A DNA stretch of 64,000 nt from Thereva unica (lineage: Eukaryota; Arthropoda; Insecta; Diptera; Therevidae), in NCBI GenBank assembly GCA_949987705.1, contig OX465283.1, positions 89,967,313 to 90,031,312 of the forward strand, given 5' to 3'. The notes beneath the pieces were generated by a model. The model was not told the origin of the DNA, did no database searches, and worked only from the letters and a program-made list of their open reading frames with translations. Positions 11,613 to 24,300 of the stretch are shown here, piece after piece (the stretch's first letter is position 1; each line of letters starts with the position of its first letter). The translations under genes were made by a program, and so were the position numbers.

Positions 11613-12290
11613 ATCTTTTGTACTTCCTTTTTTTCATATAATAAATAATAAATAAATGAATACATATTCGTGACGTGATGGCGACTTCAGCGCAGTACCA
11701 GAGCATTAGTGGAAAAAATAACGGCGCTATGTAATCCCATGGATACATTTTGGGAAAAGCGCGTCATGTTCCCACACAACCGACACCGCGGTGGGCACCG
11801 GCGTCCTCAGAACCCTTCAGGCGTCCGTAAAACCCGCAAAAATACGCTGCCACCGATATTTTTCAATTTATACCGGACGTGAAACAAATGTGTTTTAAAT
11901 GCAACGGAAAATTTTAAAAGAATCCCACAGAAATGTAGGTTAAGTTCATTTGAATGGACACTCAAAACTGTTTCTGTAAAAAAGCGGGCCACGGAAACAG
12001 TAGAGGTGACAATAAAAAAAGAAAGGTTAAAAAAAATTGGACCCAAAAAATTCCCGGCAACATCCGTATTATTCCTCTTTGAGCAATTCTCAACTGAAAT
12101 CTGTTGACGGCATACGGTCCTCACATTTCGCATACTCAACTACCTCCAGCGCCTGCACTATATCATAATTTTAGTTTTTCTGAAAAACTTATTTTAAAAA
12201 TTAAATCTGTTGGTGTTTCAATAAATATAGAGCAGGTATTTTTAAGATTTGAGAGCTGAGTTTCTAGGTATAAATCTGGAGATTTCGTAT
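11613..12290. other. No recognised feature
   Basis: Mixed-composition sequence. It includes a GC-richer stretch at about 11750-11850 and a short AATAAATAAATAAATG run near 11645. None of its frames resembles a family I know. Confidence 0.4.
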
Positions 12291-12299
12291 GCACTTAAA

Positions 12300-13110
12300 T
12301 CGAATTGGTTCTTTCTTTTATTTTATCGATGAGAGAGACTCATCGTTCCTTACTTATACATGGACTCTGCTTTGAACTCAAATACTCGAGACTTTCTGTA
12401 AAGGAATTCCTTAATATTTCGGGTTTTCCATATCTTCCTGACCACTAGATACCATATGGTTAGACCATTGTTGATCTCTTTTTGGCGTATTGTTGAAGGA
12501 GCAAGCATTGCTTTTGAATGTTCCGTACACTTGACACTTGTTGCAATTATTTTATTACAAACATCGTATGCATCGATTTGATGAATCTGGTTTGGTTGTT
12601 CCAGATATTTCTAATATAAATTTGGCTGTAGAATAATGTCCCACAATCAGTTTTACAACTCTCAAGAGTAAGGCTCATCGCCATCGGCTCCAACACGGTA
12701 GAGGGTGAGAGACTGTCCTCATTGTACAACGTGGCGGAAATACTCAACTTCTGAGTGTAAGAATTTACGCTTCTTCCACTTGAAACTCGGAAACATTCAA
12801 TCGTGTTATGGCTTCTTCTGCTCGTGCTGGAATGAAAAGATCGTCAATATATGTAATAACGTTGCTTTGTTTTATCGTCTTTAAACGTAGAATTAATAAA
12901 TAGTGGAATGTTAAAAATTGCAGCTCCTTCTTGTTTATCTAGTTGATCATCTATCACCGCCGCGGAAAGTATCTTTATGAATTTTCTTATTCGCTGCTCT
13001 AAAGTCGATGCAGACGCGAAACGATCCATCCTATTTATTCACCAGAACAACAGGACTTGCGTAATCAGATGCACTTTCACTTTCTCAAGTGATTTCAATT
13101 TGATTTCTGA
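12300..13110 (-). pseudogene. Gypsy (mdg3-like) pol relic
   Basis: On the minus strand, frames near 13110-12850 give a YASPVVLV motif, a CIDFRAAN motif and DDQLDKQEGAAIFNI, which is the Metaviridae RT finger/palm. Near 12850 a YIDDLFIPARAEEA-like string marks the catalytic box. The sequence near 12400 (FLYRKSRVFEFKAES) fits the connection before RNase H. Several frameshifts and stops separate the pieces. The assignment rests on scattered motifs, so clade confidence is low. Confidence 0.6.
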
Positions 13111-13399
13111 CAAAAACCAAGAATGGTTTTGCGTTCTCTAATAATAAACTTACCCGAAATTGCTTTACCACTCGTGCGAATCGCACATTCAATGGACGGA
13201 ATTTTCTTCTTTCGTGAAGAATATACAATGTCTAAAAGGTATCGACTTTGTTCTTACGAACTGTATTGAGAGTTTTCTTTATGACCTTTCAAACAAGGTA
13301 ATTTTGGACTTTGTCGAATCTACACCCCACACCATATCTGCCATTGTTTTCCGTGCCAATTCTATCATCAGCTGTTTTCCTAAAACATCTGCTTTCAAC

Positions 13400-13640
13400 A
13401 CCTCTTACCAATCCACGCCACGTCTTCACTGATGATAGTACTCTGCGTTACTCTTACGCCCTCAACAACATAAGACAAGCAGGTGACAGTCTTGCGGGCT
13501 TGATCCTGAACACCTCTAACCACTGGGCATAGAAATCATTCCTAACCCGCACCGCAGAAATCGTGTCAAATATAACGCCTCGAAAACGAAGTTCTGTCTT
13601 ATCTCTAATAAGAACTGGACCGATCTTCCTTCTATGACAG
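13400..13640 (+). pseudogene. LINE RT fragment (CR1/L2-like)
   Basis: The frame beginning near 13420 reads HVFTDDSTLRYSY, a degenerate F-A-D-D box (here T-D-D), followed by a linker and an N-H-W-A segment like the LINE thumb. A related 3' end occurs at 14040-14165 and a second relic of similar type at 32800-33220. It is decayed, with no complete domain. Confidence 0.5.
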
Positions 13641-13670
13641 TGTACGGTGTGATTCCACAGACTAATTGAG

Positions 13671-13965
13671 CCCCATAGGGAGCGTTCAAGTAATACGTAA
13701 CGCAATTTGGGGGAGGGGGTCGTAAAACTTTACGATGCGTTACAGGGGCGGGATGGGGGTTCGAACAAAATTTATTTAAATAAACAATAAAAAAGGTATT
13801 TTAGCGGCTTTCCGATACTTTACGCCATATAGTTGTCACTTTTAGGAAAAAGTAGTCACTTTGGTGTTACGTAACGTTTAGGGAGGATACAGAAAAACGT
13901 TACGGCGCGTTACAAGCAGGGGAAGGGTCAAAAATTTTCAAAAATTGCGTTACGTAATACTGTGT
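13671..13965. mobile_element. MITE with ACGTAACGCAATTT ends
   Basis: AGTAATACGTAACGCAATTT at the left (about 13688) is matched in inverted orientation by AAATTGCGTTACGTAATACT at the right (about 13942). The interior is G-rich at the left and has further GTTACG motifs near 13735, 13870 and 13900. It separates two parts of a decayed LINE. The TSD is not clear. Confidence 0.6.
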
Positions 13966-14039
13966 AGTGCAGTGTAGCAGACGTGAAATTTTTTTATCGC
14001 TATTACAATAGCGACTGTTTTCACTACAATATTTCCCTC

Positions 14040-14165
14040 CCAACACAAGACTAGTTCGCTAGTCAGTCCTTCTTTTCGCTCTCAATGTGGTCGAGAAGTT
14101 AGTTTATAAATAGAACAACTCGGCTGTGGAACATTTCCCGATGTCAGTATTTCGGAACTCGAACG
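14040..14165 (+). pseudogene. LINE 3'-end fragment (CR1/L2-like)
   Basis: It reads as a degenerate FINRTTRLWN segment, like the C-terminus of CR1/L2-type ORF2. The nucleotides resemble 33085-33170, which has the same AATAGAACAACTCG core. It is probably the continuation of the fragment at 13400-13640 on the far side of the MITE. Confidence 0.45.
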
Positions 14166-15484
14166 AAAATAAAACTAACTTACGTTTTCAGATTTCTCAA
14201 ATAAATCTGAGAAACAGCTTTATTCCACAATTCATTCTTAGTTAGATCAAATTTGAAAAAAAATAACACTTGGGTACTTTATAAGAAGTACAAGGGAACA
14301 AGAACATGATAACCAATAATAAAATATATGTTTATAAAAATGCAAAAAACATATTTTGGTCCTTCCATGCCAACACAAAATGTCTTCAATACATTTCTCA
14401 CCACTGTACTTTACTCTTTCAACAATACATAAAAGATTATTAGCCAACCTCACATGGCCTTGTTGCATTGGATAAAATTAAGTTTATTGCATCTGGCTTC
14501 TGCGGTCATTCGCTGATACAAAATGATAAAGCCCAATTATCGTCACTTATAGACGTGAGGTAGTAAATTGTACAAATTCCTTGGGGATAAGCCGAAGAGC
14601 CATTTCCTGTAGCCGTCAAATTTATTTCTGCTGCTTTTGTGACAACTATCACCCTTAAAGTGATCAATCTAAAATTTTCACCGCTTATGTCAAATTCACT
14701 AAAGTCAAAGAATCTTGAAACACAACTAAGCCAAACGTGGAGGGAAAGCGTGTAACACAGGATACGGATTGTAATATCAAAAGTTGTTGACATGCTCATT
14801 TCAGATGTTCACTTTAGCTTAGTGCCTACCAAATGGTCTACATGGCACAAATGGGATGAGAATGCTGCACGAAGGACACTAGACCGTTCGGTTCTCTCAA
14901 TCCCTGGGGAATAAATTACCAGAACCATATAAAATCCGTTAGACTACCCGAAATCGATCTGTCTTTCTGTCACCTAGAGCCCTTTTACAAATGTTTATTG
15001 TGCGAAGTGCGTAGGTATTTGCATGAGAATATTTTTAAAAACGTAAAAATTGATACAAAATACATACATATATAAAAATGTCGAAAATGTAGTCAGTTCC
15101 AATCAATTACCAGCGTATTACATAAAATATATATTTTGTAAGAAAGACGTTAAAACATAAAATATAATTACATAATGTACATAACAGCTAAAACTCATCA
15201 GTTTGAAGGCGATCCTGCGAATCACGTTGCTGTATCGTTTATTGGGCAGCATTTGTAACTAAATGGAATCCTTGAGGCTCACAGGACCAACTTCCCAGTA
15301 ATTTTATGATTATGAATAATTTATATTATTAATGAATATTGACACTAACAATAAAAACGTGGAAAAGTGAGTATTTCCGTATAACTTACTTATTTTTATT
15401 AACAAATATAATAACTTAAATGACAATAAAATAAATTCAAGTATCCACGTGCAAATATTCGTAATTTTTAACACGTTTTAATCA
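14166..15484. other. No recognised feature
   Basis: AT-rich DNA with no convincing coding frame. The longest minus-strand frame (14799-14506, 97 codons) has no motif I recognise. No long repeats or terminal structures are apparent. Confidence 0.4.
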
Positions 15485-15720
15485 ACTCACGTTTCTTGTC
15501 TGTCTGTCTGGCCGGCACAAATTTTGCAATCGAATTTTCGAATACTTCCAGTTATCCGATCATGCTGAATTTTTGCAATGACAATACAATATAATATACT
15601 CAATATACTGGTAGTTTCAATAAGGCGGCTGCCCAAAATGGCGGACAACCTTTTATACTTCACAGCCGCCTCGACATGGGTATCAAATGAAAGAGTATGA
15701 CATGTAGGATACAATATGCT
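15485..15720 (-). repeat. Left arm of the foldback-like element (one repeat unit)
   Basis: In reverse orientation this carries one repeat unit and the arm tip seen at 19425-19628. Read on the minus strand it ends CGTGAGTTGATTAAAACG, which matches the sequence now split around the 8.4 kb insertion and serves as its empty site. Confidence 0.65.
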
Positions 15721-16339
15721 GTGAGATGTCTGCTATGTGATGTCTGCCGTGGAAAGGGCAAATGACCTATATGCATTATAAGTTAAAATGGCATAAATGC
15801 ATACAAATATTTTATATAGACTTACCATAATTAACATTTAGTTTATTTGGGAAATTTGGAAAATTGTTACCTAAATCTACTAATAATATACACCAATCTG
15901 TTTAATTTTGAAATTCCTGCAAATTAAAATGAAGAAGTAAGCTAAATTAATTTTATATGATTATTATTTCAATAATAGCTGCGTCTCTTTTTTGATCATT
16001 TTTACTATTTCCACTCGTGAATACTCGCAACTACTCTTTTACTGAAAAACGTTTAGATGACTTTTGATTGTATTTAACTGCTTTCTTCATATAAAAATAT
16101 CTGTAAATTAAATTTCAGTCGTAATTATCTGAAAATTTTATCTTTAATTTTAATTTAAATAATTTACCGTATTAATTTCCATTATGTAACTGGCTCTTAA
16201 ATTTTAAATTACGTCACGTAGCTTATTTTATTCTTGTAGTACGCGGGTGTTGCGAAGAAAATGGTAAGCTTCGCTCTTGAGACGTCCGCGATGGATCTAA
16301 CTGTATATAAAGTATACTATATGACTCATTGCATTCTAC

Positions 16340-17560
16340 TTATACTACCCTTTCATTTGATACCCAAATGACCATACGATAAATTGAGTATACTATATTG
16401 CTAATGGTGTTCTACTTTTCATACCATTTCATTTGATACCCATGTTTCGGGTGTTGGGAAGTAAATGGTTATCCGTCCTCTTGCGATGGCCACCATGGAC
16501 AAACGATATATTGAGCATACTATATTGCTTATGGTATTCTACTTATCATACCCTTTCATTTGATACCCATGTCGAGGAGGTTGTGAAGAAAATGTTAATC
16601 CGCCCTCTTGAGACGGCCGCCATGGACCAAGCGATATATTGAGTATACTATATTGCTTATGGTATTCTACTTATGATACTCTTTCATTTGATACCCATGT
16701 CGAAAGGGTTCTGAAGAGAATGGTAACCCACCCTCCTGAGGAGGCCGCCATGGATCTAAAGACATAGCTTATTGCATTCGACTTATGATGCCCTTTCATT
16801 TGATACCCATGTCGAAGGGGTTGTGAAGAAAATGGTAATCCGCCCTCTTGAGATGGCCGCCATGGACCAAACGATAAATTGAGTACACTATATTGCTTAT
16901 GGTGTTCTACTTATCATACCATTTCATTTGATACCCATGTTTCGGGTGTTGTGAAGAAAATAGTAATCCGCCCTCTTGAGATGGTCGTCATGGACCCAAC
17001 GATATATTAAGCATACTATATCATACGCTTTCATTTGATACTTATGTCGAAAGGGTTCTGAAGAGAACGGTAACCGGTCCTCCTGAGGAAGCCGCCATTT
17101 ATCTAAAGACATAGCTTATTTCATTCGACTTATGATGCCCTTGCATTTGATGCCAATGTCGAGGAGTATGCGAAGAAAATGGTAATCGACCCTCTTGAGA
17201 TTATCGCCATGGACCAAACGATATATTGAGTATACTATATTGGTTATGGTATTCTACTTATCATACTCTTTCATTTGATACCCATATCGAGGGGGTTGTG
17301 AAGAAAATGGTAATCCGCCCTCTTGAGACGGTCGCCATGGACCAAACGATATATTGAGCATGCTATATTGGTTATGGTGTTCTACTTATCACAGCATTTC
17401 ATTTGATAACCATGTTTCGGGTGTTGTGAAGGAAATGGTAATCCGCCCTCTTGAGACGGTCGCCATGGACCAAACGATATATTGAGCATACTATATTGGT
17501 TATGGTGTTCTACTTATCATATCCTTTCATATGATACCTTTCAATCCGCCCTCCTGAGAC
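16340..17560. repeat. Tandem array, about 10 units of ~128 bp
   Basis: The box TTTCATTTGATACCCATG recurs at about 16351, 16426, 16553, 16682, 16794, 16922, 17029, 17141 (degenerate), 17269, 17396 and 17525. Full units are 127-129 bp; several are 107-112 bp. Each unit also has GTAATCCGCCCTCTTGAGA, GCCATGGACC, CGATATATTGAG and ATTCTACTTATCATA boxes. The long and short versions are interleaved, which suggests unequal exchange. No unit codes for protein. Confidence 0.85.
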
Positions 17561-17644
17561 GGCCTCCATGGACCTAAAGGTATATACCATATTGCATTGT
17601 CATCTTGAGATAAAGCTGTGTGCAAAATTTGAGAATGATAGGAT

Positions 17645-19392
17645 CCCAACTAACACAAAAGGTTTTAAAAATGTTGTAAGAATCTTTACACAACTTTTTA
17701 ACAAGTGCAGTAGTTTTATAATTTAGTGTTGGAAACGTTTTACCAATATTAAAAAAACATTTATATTCCCCAAATAGGCGCAGGTTTATACAGCAAAATT
17801 GCTCTGTAAGTGTCGTACGTAAAGGTCGTTTAATCGCTTGTTCAGCAAATGATATCACTTTTACCCAGTAACTGTGCTGTTTTAAAACTGTTGAATAAAG
17901 ACATTATACAGAAATTCTCTGCGTATAAGTGGCTATAAGACTTTTAAAAAACATTTTTATAAAACCTTATATCCTTACATTTTAGAGGGTTGCTGCAACC
18001 ATTTTGTTGTACAGCTATTTTCATTAGATATTATTAAAAAACATTATGGTAATATAATTACTGTTGACTGACTTGGTATTTGACTAATTTTAATATTTTT
18101 CGCACTGTTACTTTCTGCATATTATGATTATGATGACATCATTAAAGTAATCTTATAATAATATGATAATTTTAAATTCGAATATTGGCTTTGGAGGAGT
18201 GAAAATTACTTGCAAAGCTCACTTTACTGTGGAAAGTCTTGGTAATAATTCGAATAGGTACAACGCGCCATTAAAATAATGAAAATTTAACAAAAGTTTA
18301 TTTTAAACTCATTTTCGAATTTTAATTATTTTAGGATATTATTCAAAGGTACAATTTTTTTTTGATTCCATCTTAATATAGTATCTACTACGTAGATATT
18401 TCAAAACATTTGCAGTGCAATGGAGAACAAAAAAAATTGTTTTTTTTTTTATAAACGGTTTTTGTAATATGGCGGCTTCCCTTTGCTTACCATTTTCAAA
18501 ACCAAAATGTCTTCTCTTGCAGTAAGACTATTGTACTTTTACTGAAACTATTAGAAAGTAATTTAGATACTTGGTAGATAATTATATTTTATAAGAAGTA
18601 AATTTGGGATAAAATAAGTATCAATAAAACAATTATAGATTATAGAATAATCGGCCGTGTAAAAGGATTTTGCGTGATATTTTTGCTCCGAGTATTATTC
18701 ATTATGCTGTATAACTAGCTCTTACAATTACCTTTATAAAACATGTTCTCTCTTATTTCAGCACTGTTTATTCTTTATTGCTATATAATGGTTGTATTAA
18801 AGATCGGGAGCTGCCAATGAACAGACTTATAATTTCTACCAAAGTGTACATATAATCACTAAATAGTTGTAAGAGAGTGTTGTAGATGCCTATTACACTT
18901 TTTGGTTGAAAGAGAGTTCTTTAAATGTTAATTTTATTTACTTAAAAGAGCTTTAATAGAGCATCTCTATATAACCTGTTACACCAGCCTTTAAGCTTAT
19001 AAAGCAATAATGTTTTGTAACGTAGTTGTGTGAACCTTTAAATTGCTATTATATTCAGTTTTTATACAGAACTCACTTGTTTTATAATTACGTTATAGAT
19101 TGGCTTTTAAAACATTTATACAATAATTATAAATGTAAAAACAAATCTGGATATCTTTAAGTTCATAATTGATTTCAAGATACCATTTATATAAACACTA
19201 TACAACATATTATAAACCAGTTTTATAATTTTGTCGTAAAAGTATTCTCACAACTTTATTTTACAGCTAAATGGCATTTGAGTGAAAATACAAATTATAA
19301 AACATTAATTCAGCCAAAAGTATTAACACATGCAATTAAAAAACATATATAAAACAATTTAGTTGTGAAGAGAAATATTTGTGCTAGTTGGG
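17645..19392. mobile_element. 1.75 kb non-autonomous TIR element
   Basis: CCCAACTAACACAAA opens the element and TTTGTGCTAGTTGGG closes it. The dinucleotide AT flanks both sides (17643-17644 and 19393-19394). It splits a foldback repeat, since AGAATGATAGG on the left joins TCCGTTAGTATTTGAAAA on the right in the order seen in the other arm. The interior is AT-rich, with many TTTTATAAT-like words near both ends (17711, 19077, 19220, 19290). These may be subterminal binding repeats. It has no gene. Confidence 0.65.
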
Positions 19393-19628
19393 ATATCCGT
19401 TAGTATTTGAAAAATCGATTGCAAAATTTGTTCCGTGAAGAAAACAGTGATCCGTCCTCTTGAGACTTCCGCCATGTATCTAACGGTGTAATGAGTATAC
19501 CATATTGCATTGTCATCGGAGCTGGAGCTGTATGCAAAATTTCAGGGTGATCGGGTAACCGGAAGTATTCAAAAAATCAATGCAAGATTTGTACCGGACA
19601 AACAGACAGACAAGAAAGCGAGCTAATA

Positions 19629-19985
19629 TAGTACGGTGCAATTAGACCCAAACCTCAACATCCAAAGTAAAAGTTTCCCTCCAACTCCAAATTGTTCTAT
19701 ACAGTCCACATATTGTTTGGTAAAAAGTTACACCGTTTTGAGCGTCGGGTTTGGGCGGGGGAGGGGGGAGAAGTTGGTAAATTAGTAGTTTTTATCAGTT
19801 TTTCTTGAATATTTCGAAAGCTATGCGGTTTATCACAAAAAGTGCCATTGACAAAAATAATCTACATTAAATTGCGAACAAAAATGGTCTTTGCATAATC
19901 TTGCTAAAGTGAACGGTTCCAGAGTTACGGAGGGTGTAAAAGTAGAAATTTTCCGTATTTTTTTGATTTTTTGGAAAAAATATGA
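19629..19985 (+). repeat. Left terminal inverted repeat of the large-TIR transposon
   Basis: It is complementary to 27652-28005 over about 355 bp. Visible differences are a short replacement after the first 17 bp, a few substitutions and one small indel. It includes a G-rich run (GGGCGGGGGAGGGGGGAG) at about 19750-19770 that could form a structured DNA end. Confidence 0.9.
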
Positions 19986-20024
19986 CATTATCGCTATGGA
20001 AACTAATGTTTTTATACAGGATTG

Positions 20025-20258
20025 TGTCAACTAAGAGTCTAATACTCAGGTATGAAGAATGTGGAAAAAGAAAAATCACCTAAGGCGGCGAAGTTTTGTT
20101 TTATTGGAAAAAATTAAAAATCGGTTTAGAAAAGAATTGACATCTATCGAGGGAGAACATATTCGTTATTCGAGATTCGTTTGTTGATTATTATATACCA
20201 ATTTAATAAAAATAAGAAATTAATGAGTTCTTTTTAATATTTCATGCCTATCCTGACA
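20025..20258 (+). repeat. 5' LTR of the Gypsy element
   Basis: 234 bp, the same sequence as 24587-24820. A TATATA-like stretch and AATAAAAATAAG lie near its 3' part. Downstream, TCAGAAGTGGGAT at about 20261-20273 resembles the complement of a tRNA-Leu 3' region and may be the primer site, but the usual TGG is not adjacent. Confidence 0.9.
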
Positions 20259-20384
20259 AATCAGAAGTGGGATATTTTAGATTAACTTAGATAACCCGTA
20301 TTATTGGATACCTGGATCTCTGACGAGTCTTCAGCAGTTGGATTTGCGACGCTTACGAAATCCTAAAAATTGCCGACGAAGACA

Positions 20385-21340
20385 ATGGAGAAGGTGCAAA
20401 TTGGTACATTGACAATCGAGGAAATTAAGCGACGATTGGCGGAGCTGGGCCGGGAAACAAGAGGAAACAAGGCCGAGCTAGTTTTACGTTTAGCCTCTGA
20501 GATTGGTAGCGACGAGATTGAAATGGAAGCTAACGAAGAGAGCCAAAGTATCGACGATAAAATTGGAAAACTTACCTACGAAGTAACCGTACTCAAGGGA
20601 ATATTGGAAAAAGTTGTACAAGAATTTGTTGGAGCGAGGTCCGAGGTTGATCAGGCGAATGAATCACCGCAAGTGGCAATAACCGTATCATCGCATACTA
20701 ACCGGCAAAAATCTGTCGCCAATTTACCATCACCCCAAGGAAGTACCGAGGGAAGAGGGAGTGGTGATGCTCGGGATGCAAGAGAGGAAAATGATCCGAA
20801 CATTGATACCGCTACATGTGTAAACTCGATGTATCAAGTCGACTTCCAGATGCATAGTGTACGGAATATCATGGAAATTGTTCCAGAGTTTGATCCATAT
20901 TGACAGCGAAACAATTCACCGACCGTGTAACGCTATTACGGTCTGCCTATCATTGGGATGATCGACTCCTAATACATGCTGTGCAATCGAAATTAAAAGG
21001 TGCTGCAAAATGTTGGAAGGACACCTTGCCGATTTATATAACCTGGTCGGATTTTGTTTCTAGGCTGCTGAGTGATTTTCCGACAACGGAAACTGCTGCT
21101 GATGTTCACATGATGCTTATGAAGATGGAACGACGAAGTAATGAGAGTCCAGAAGAGTATTTACATAGAGTATGCAGTAAAGGCCGGAAAGGCGGGTTAG
21201 CGGACGAAGATATAATAAAATATTGCTTACGAGGGATGCGTGAACCAACAATGGTAAATTCATTACTAGGGATGCCTTTTCCAACAACCAACGATCTACT
21301 GATTGCTATACGAAAGTTTACATTGTCCAAAGGAACCTAA
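20385..21340 (+). pseudogene. gag: Gypsy gag with N-terminal SAP domain, one frameshift
   Basis: I chose the ATG at 20385. Residues ~6-40 (TLTIEEIKRRLAELGRETRG, then NKAELVLRLA) match a SAP DNA/chromatin-binding motif, followed by a coiled-coil-like segment (KLTYEVTVLKGILEKV). The frame closes at a TGA (20901-20903) right after EIVPEFDPY. Gag continues one frame back with AKQFTDRVTLLRSAYHWDD and AAKCWKDTLP, the usual retrotransposon capsid, to 21340. The closure looks like a single-base mutation inside the capsid, since a programmed shift there would be unusual. Gag packages the RNA, and the SAP motif suggests chromatin contact. Confidence 0.8.
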
Positions 21341-24300
21341 GAAGGAAAGATGCTTGAAGTGCAACCGAACTTCACACAGAACCAATCAATGTCCGGAGCG
21401 GACCGAAGACCGAAGTTTAAAGGTGCTAACCGTAACTACAGACGACGAGAATACTCCAGCGGTGGTCATCAAGGACATATTGTTGAAGAACCAAGTTGTT
21501 CGAGCTCGCATGGACATAGGTAGCGAGAAATCGCTAATTCGTCAAACGTTGGGAGATAAATTGGGAGGAATCTCCACGGATCGACCAATAACGCTAACGG
21601 GATTTGCCGGAGGTGCCATTAAAGCAAAACAACACATAGACCTACAGATGAAAATGGATGAATGCACGAAGAACTGTCGACTGTATTTAGTACCTGACGA
21701 GGAATTAACACAAGATGTATTATTGGGAGCTGACACACTTTGCTCTAAGGAAAATAGACTGATTATTGAGTCACGGGAATGTCGCATGGAATCAATAGAA
21801 GACATTGACCTCAATATGGGTCCCATTAAAGATGAAGAACGAAATCAGTTGCGGGATTTACTGACGACCTACAGTAATCGATTCGCCGAATACTGGTCGG
21901 AGTTAGGAAAGTGTACTGTAGTCGAGTTAAAAATTCAATTAACAAAGGACGAACCGATAAACATTCGACCTTATCGCATTCCTTTTGCGAAAAGAGACAA
22001 AGTTAAAGCGATTACACAAAAATTGTTGGACCATGGCATAGTTAGGCCAAGTATATCCCCGTATTCGTCACCAGTTGTGCTTGTGGCCAGAGAAGGTAAG
22101 GATGATCGACTTTGTATTGATTACCGTGCATTAAATGCAATCACTAAGAAGCAGTCGTTTCCTATGCCGGTTATCGATGAACAATTAGCGTTGCTATCGG
22201 GAAATAAATACTTTACATCGTTGGATCTACTGTCGGGATATCATCAAATTCCTATAGAAGAGACGTCAAAACAATATACGGCTTTTTCAACGATGGATGA
22301 GCATTTAGAATATAACTATATGCCGTTTGGGCTCGTGAATGCTCCAGCGGTATTTCAGCAACTGGTAAATTGTAAAATCATTTCACAAATGGAGCTAGGA
22401 GAGGCCTTGGCATACATGGATGACATTATTATCCCGAGCTCTACGGTTGAGGAAGGACTTGAACGACTGGAAAAGCTGTTAAACATTTTGCGAGCTACGG
22501 GTCTTACGTTGCGAAAGAAGAAGTGTACTTTCTTGGGAAACGAAATAACATTCCTAGGACACCAAATAAGCGAACATGGAATAAAACCTGGGTCGCGAAA
22601 GACCGAAAGTATACGAGAGTTTCCGATACCTGTCAATCAACATGAAGTTCGTAGATTTCTCGGGTTGGCGGGATATTTTAGAAAATTTATCTCGGATTTT
22701 GCGATAAAAGCTAAGCCTCTTACGATTTTGCTAAAGAAGGACGAATTATTTAAATGGACGAAGGCACAACAAGACGCTTTCGAGTTACTTCGGGACGAAT
22801 TATGCAGTGATCCTGTATTGGTACTATACGATCCCATTAAAAAGCATGAAGTGCATACTGATGCGTGCAGCGTAGGAGTAGCAGGAGTCTTGATGCAACA
22901 TCAAGCGGAGGGAGACGTGCGACCTGTGTTCTACTTCAGCCGACATTGCACCGAGATGGAATCAAAATACCATAGCCACGAGTTAGAGGTTTTGGCTGTG
23001 GTGTGCAGTTTAGAGAGATTCAGAGTTTACTTGCTCGGAAAACATTTTACCGTGGTAACGGATTGTGCTGCTATTCAAACGACCAAAGTGAGTAAGCCAT
23101 TAAATCCAAGAATCAGTAGATGGTGGCTAAAGTTAATGGAATTTGACTTCGAGGTTGTACACCGTGCGTCGGATCGGCTTCGACATGCAGATGCTCTTAG
23201 TCGTGCTCCGGTAGGTGAAGCTGTCACACCGACGACAGTTATGCATGAGATTCTTCGTATAGGAGTTGAAACGGATGATTGGCTGACTACATTGCAAAGA
23301 TCGGATCCCGTGATAAACGAAGTCATTAGGATTGTAAAAGGCGAACTCGCTTCACCTAGAGCAACTGAAATCAAACAAAAATACTCGTTGGTGAATGGAC
23401 GTTTATTCAGAATGGTTGACGGAGATCCGAAATGGGTAGTACCAAAAGCCGTGAGAGGAAAAATTGTGCAAACGGCACATGACGAATCTGGACATTTCGG
23501 AGAAGACAAGGTTATTCAAAAACTCCGACGAAAATTTTGGTTTCCACGTATGCGGCGTTACGTGAAGGCTTACGTGAAGGCCTGTTTGGAATGCCTCTAT
23601 AATAAGCGACCAGGAGGAAAGAAGGAAGCTGAGCTCTACGGAGATGACCTTATACCCATTCCATTCCGAGTGTTGCACATGGATCACCTTGGACCGTTTC
23701 CACGGAGCAGAGGTGGACATACTCATGTCCTGGGTATTATCGATCATTTCTCGAGGTACATTGTAGTTAAGGCAGTGCGTAGTACTAAAACAGTTTCAGT
23801 AATAAACGCATTACTAGAGTTAACGACCTACTTCGGTTTGCCACGGAAGATTGTTACGGATCGGGGTACCGCCTTCACGGCAAAGACATTTAAAGACTTT
23901 TGTGCGAAAAATGGAATTCAACACGTTCTAAACGCGACACGCACACCTCGCGCTAATGGGGTGATTGAATGTGCTAATCAGTCTATTCTCCAGTTTATTA
24001 GAACAACCACAACGAGTGAAAACGAATGGGATCGGCGATTACGGGAATTGCAGTGGTCTCTGAATTCACAGAAAAATCAGACTACTGGTTGCAGCCCAAA
24101 TGAGGTAGTGTTTGACTTCCCGCTGAGAGACTTAATTTCAAATAGGATACTGGATGCGCTGCAAGACAATGAAGACGAAATTTTAATTGAGACGACCGAT
24201 TCTTCAGAAAAAAGACAAGAGATAGCATCAAGAATTGAAGCCGAGCGAGCTCGCTGGAAAGCCAGATTTGACCAACGACATCGGACTCCAAGACAATACA

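Noticed and set aside
16340..17560. CRISPR-like array (regular repeats)
   Set aside because: Units of ~128 bp are repeated end to end without unique spacers, in a eukaryotic TE context. It is a tandem repeat.
20900..20903. Programmed frameshift within Gypsy gag
   Set aside because: The shift occurs in the middle of the capsid region, lacks a slippery heptamer and would split a single domain. A mutation is more likely.
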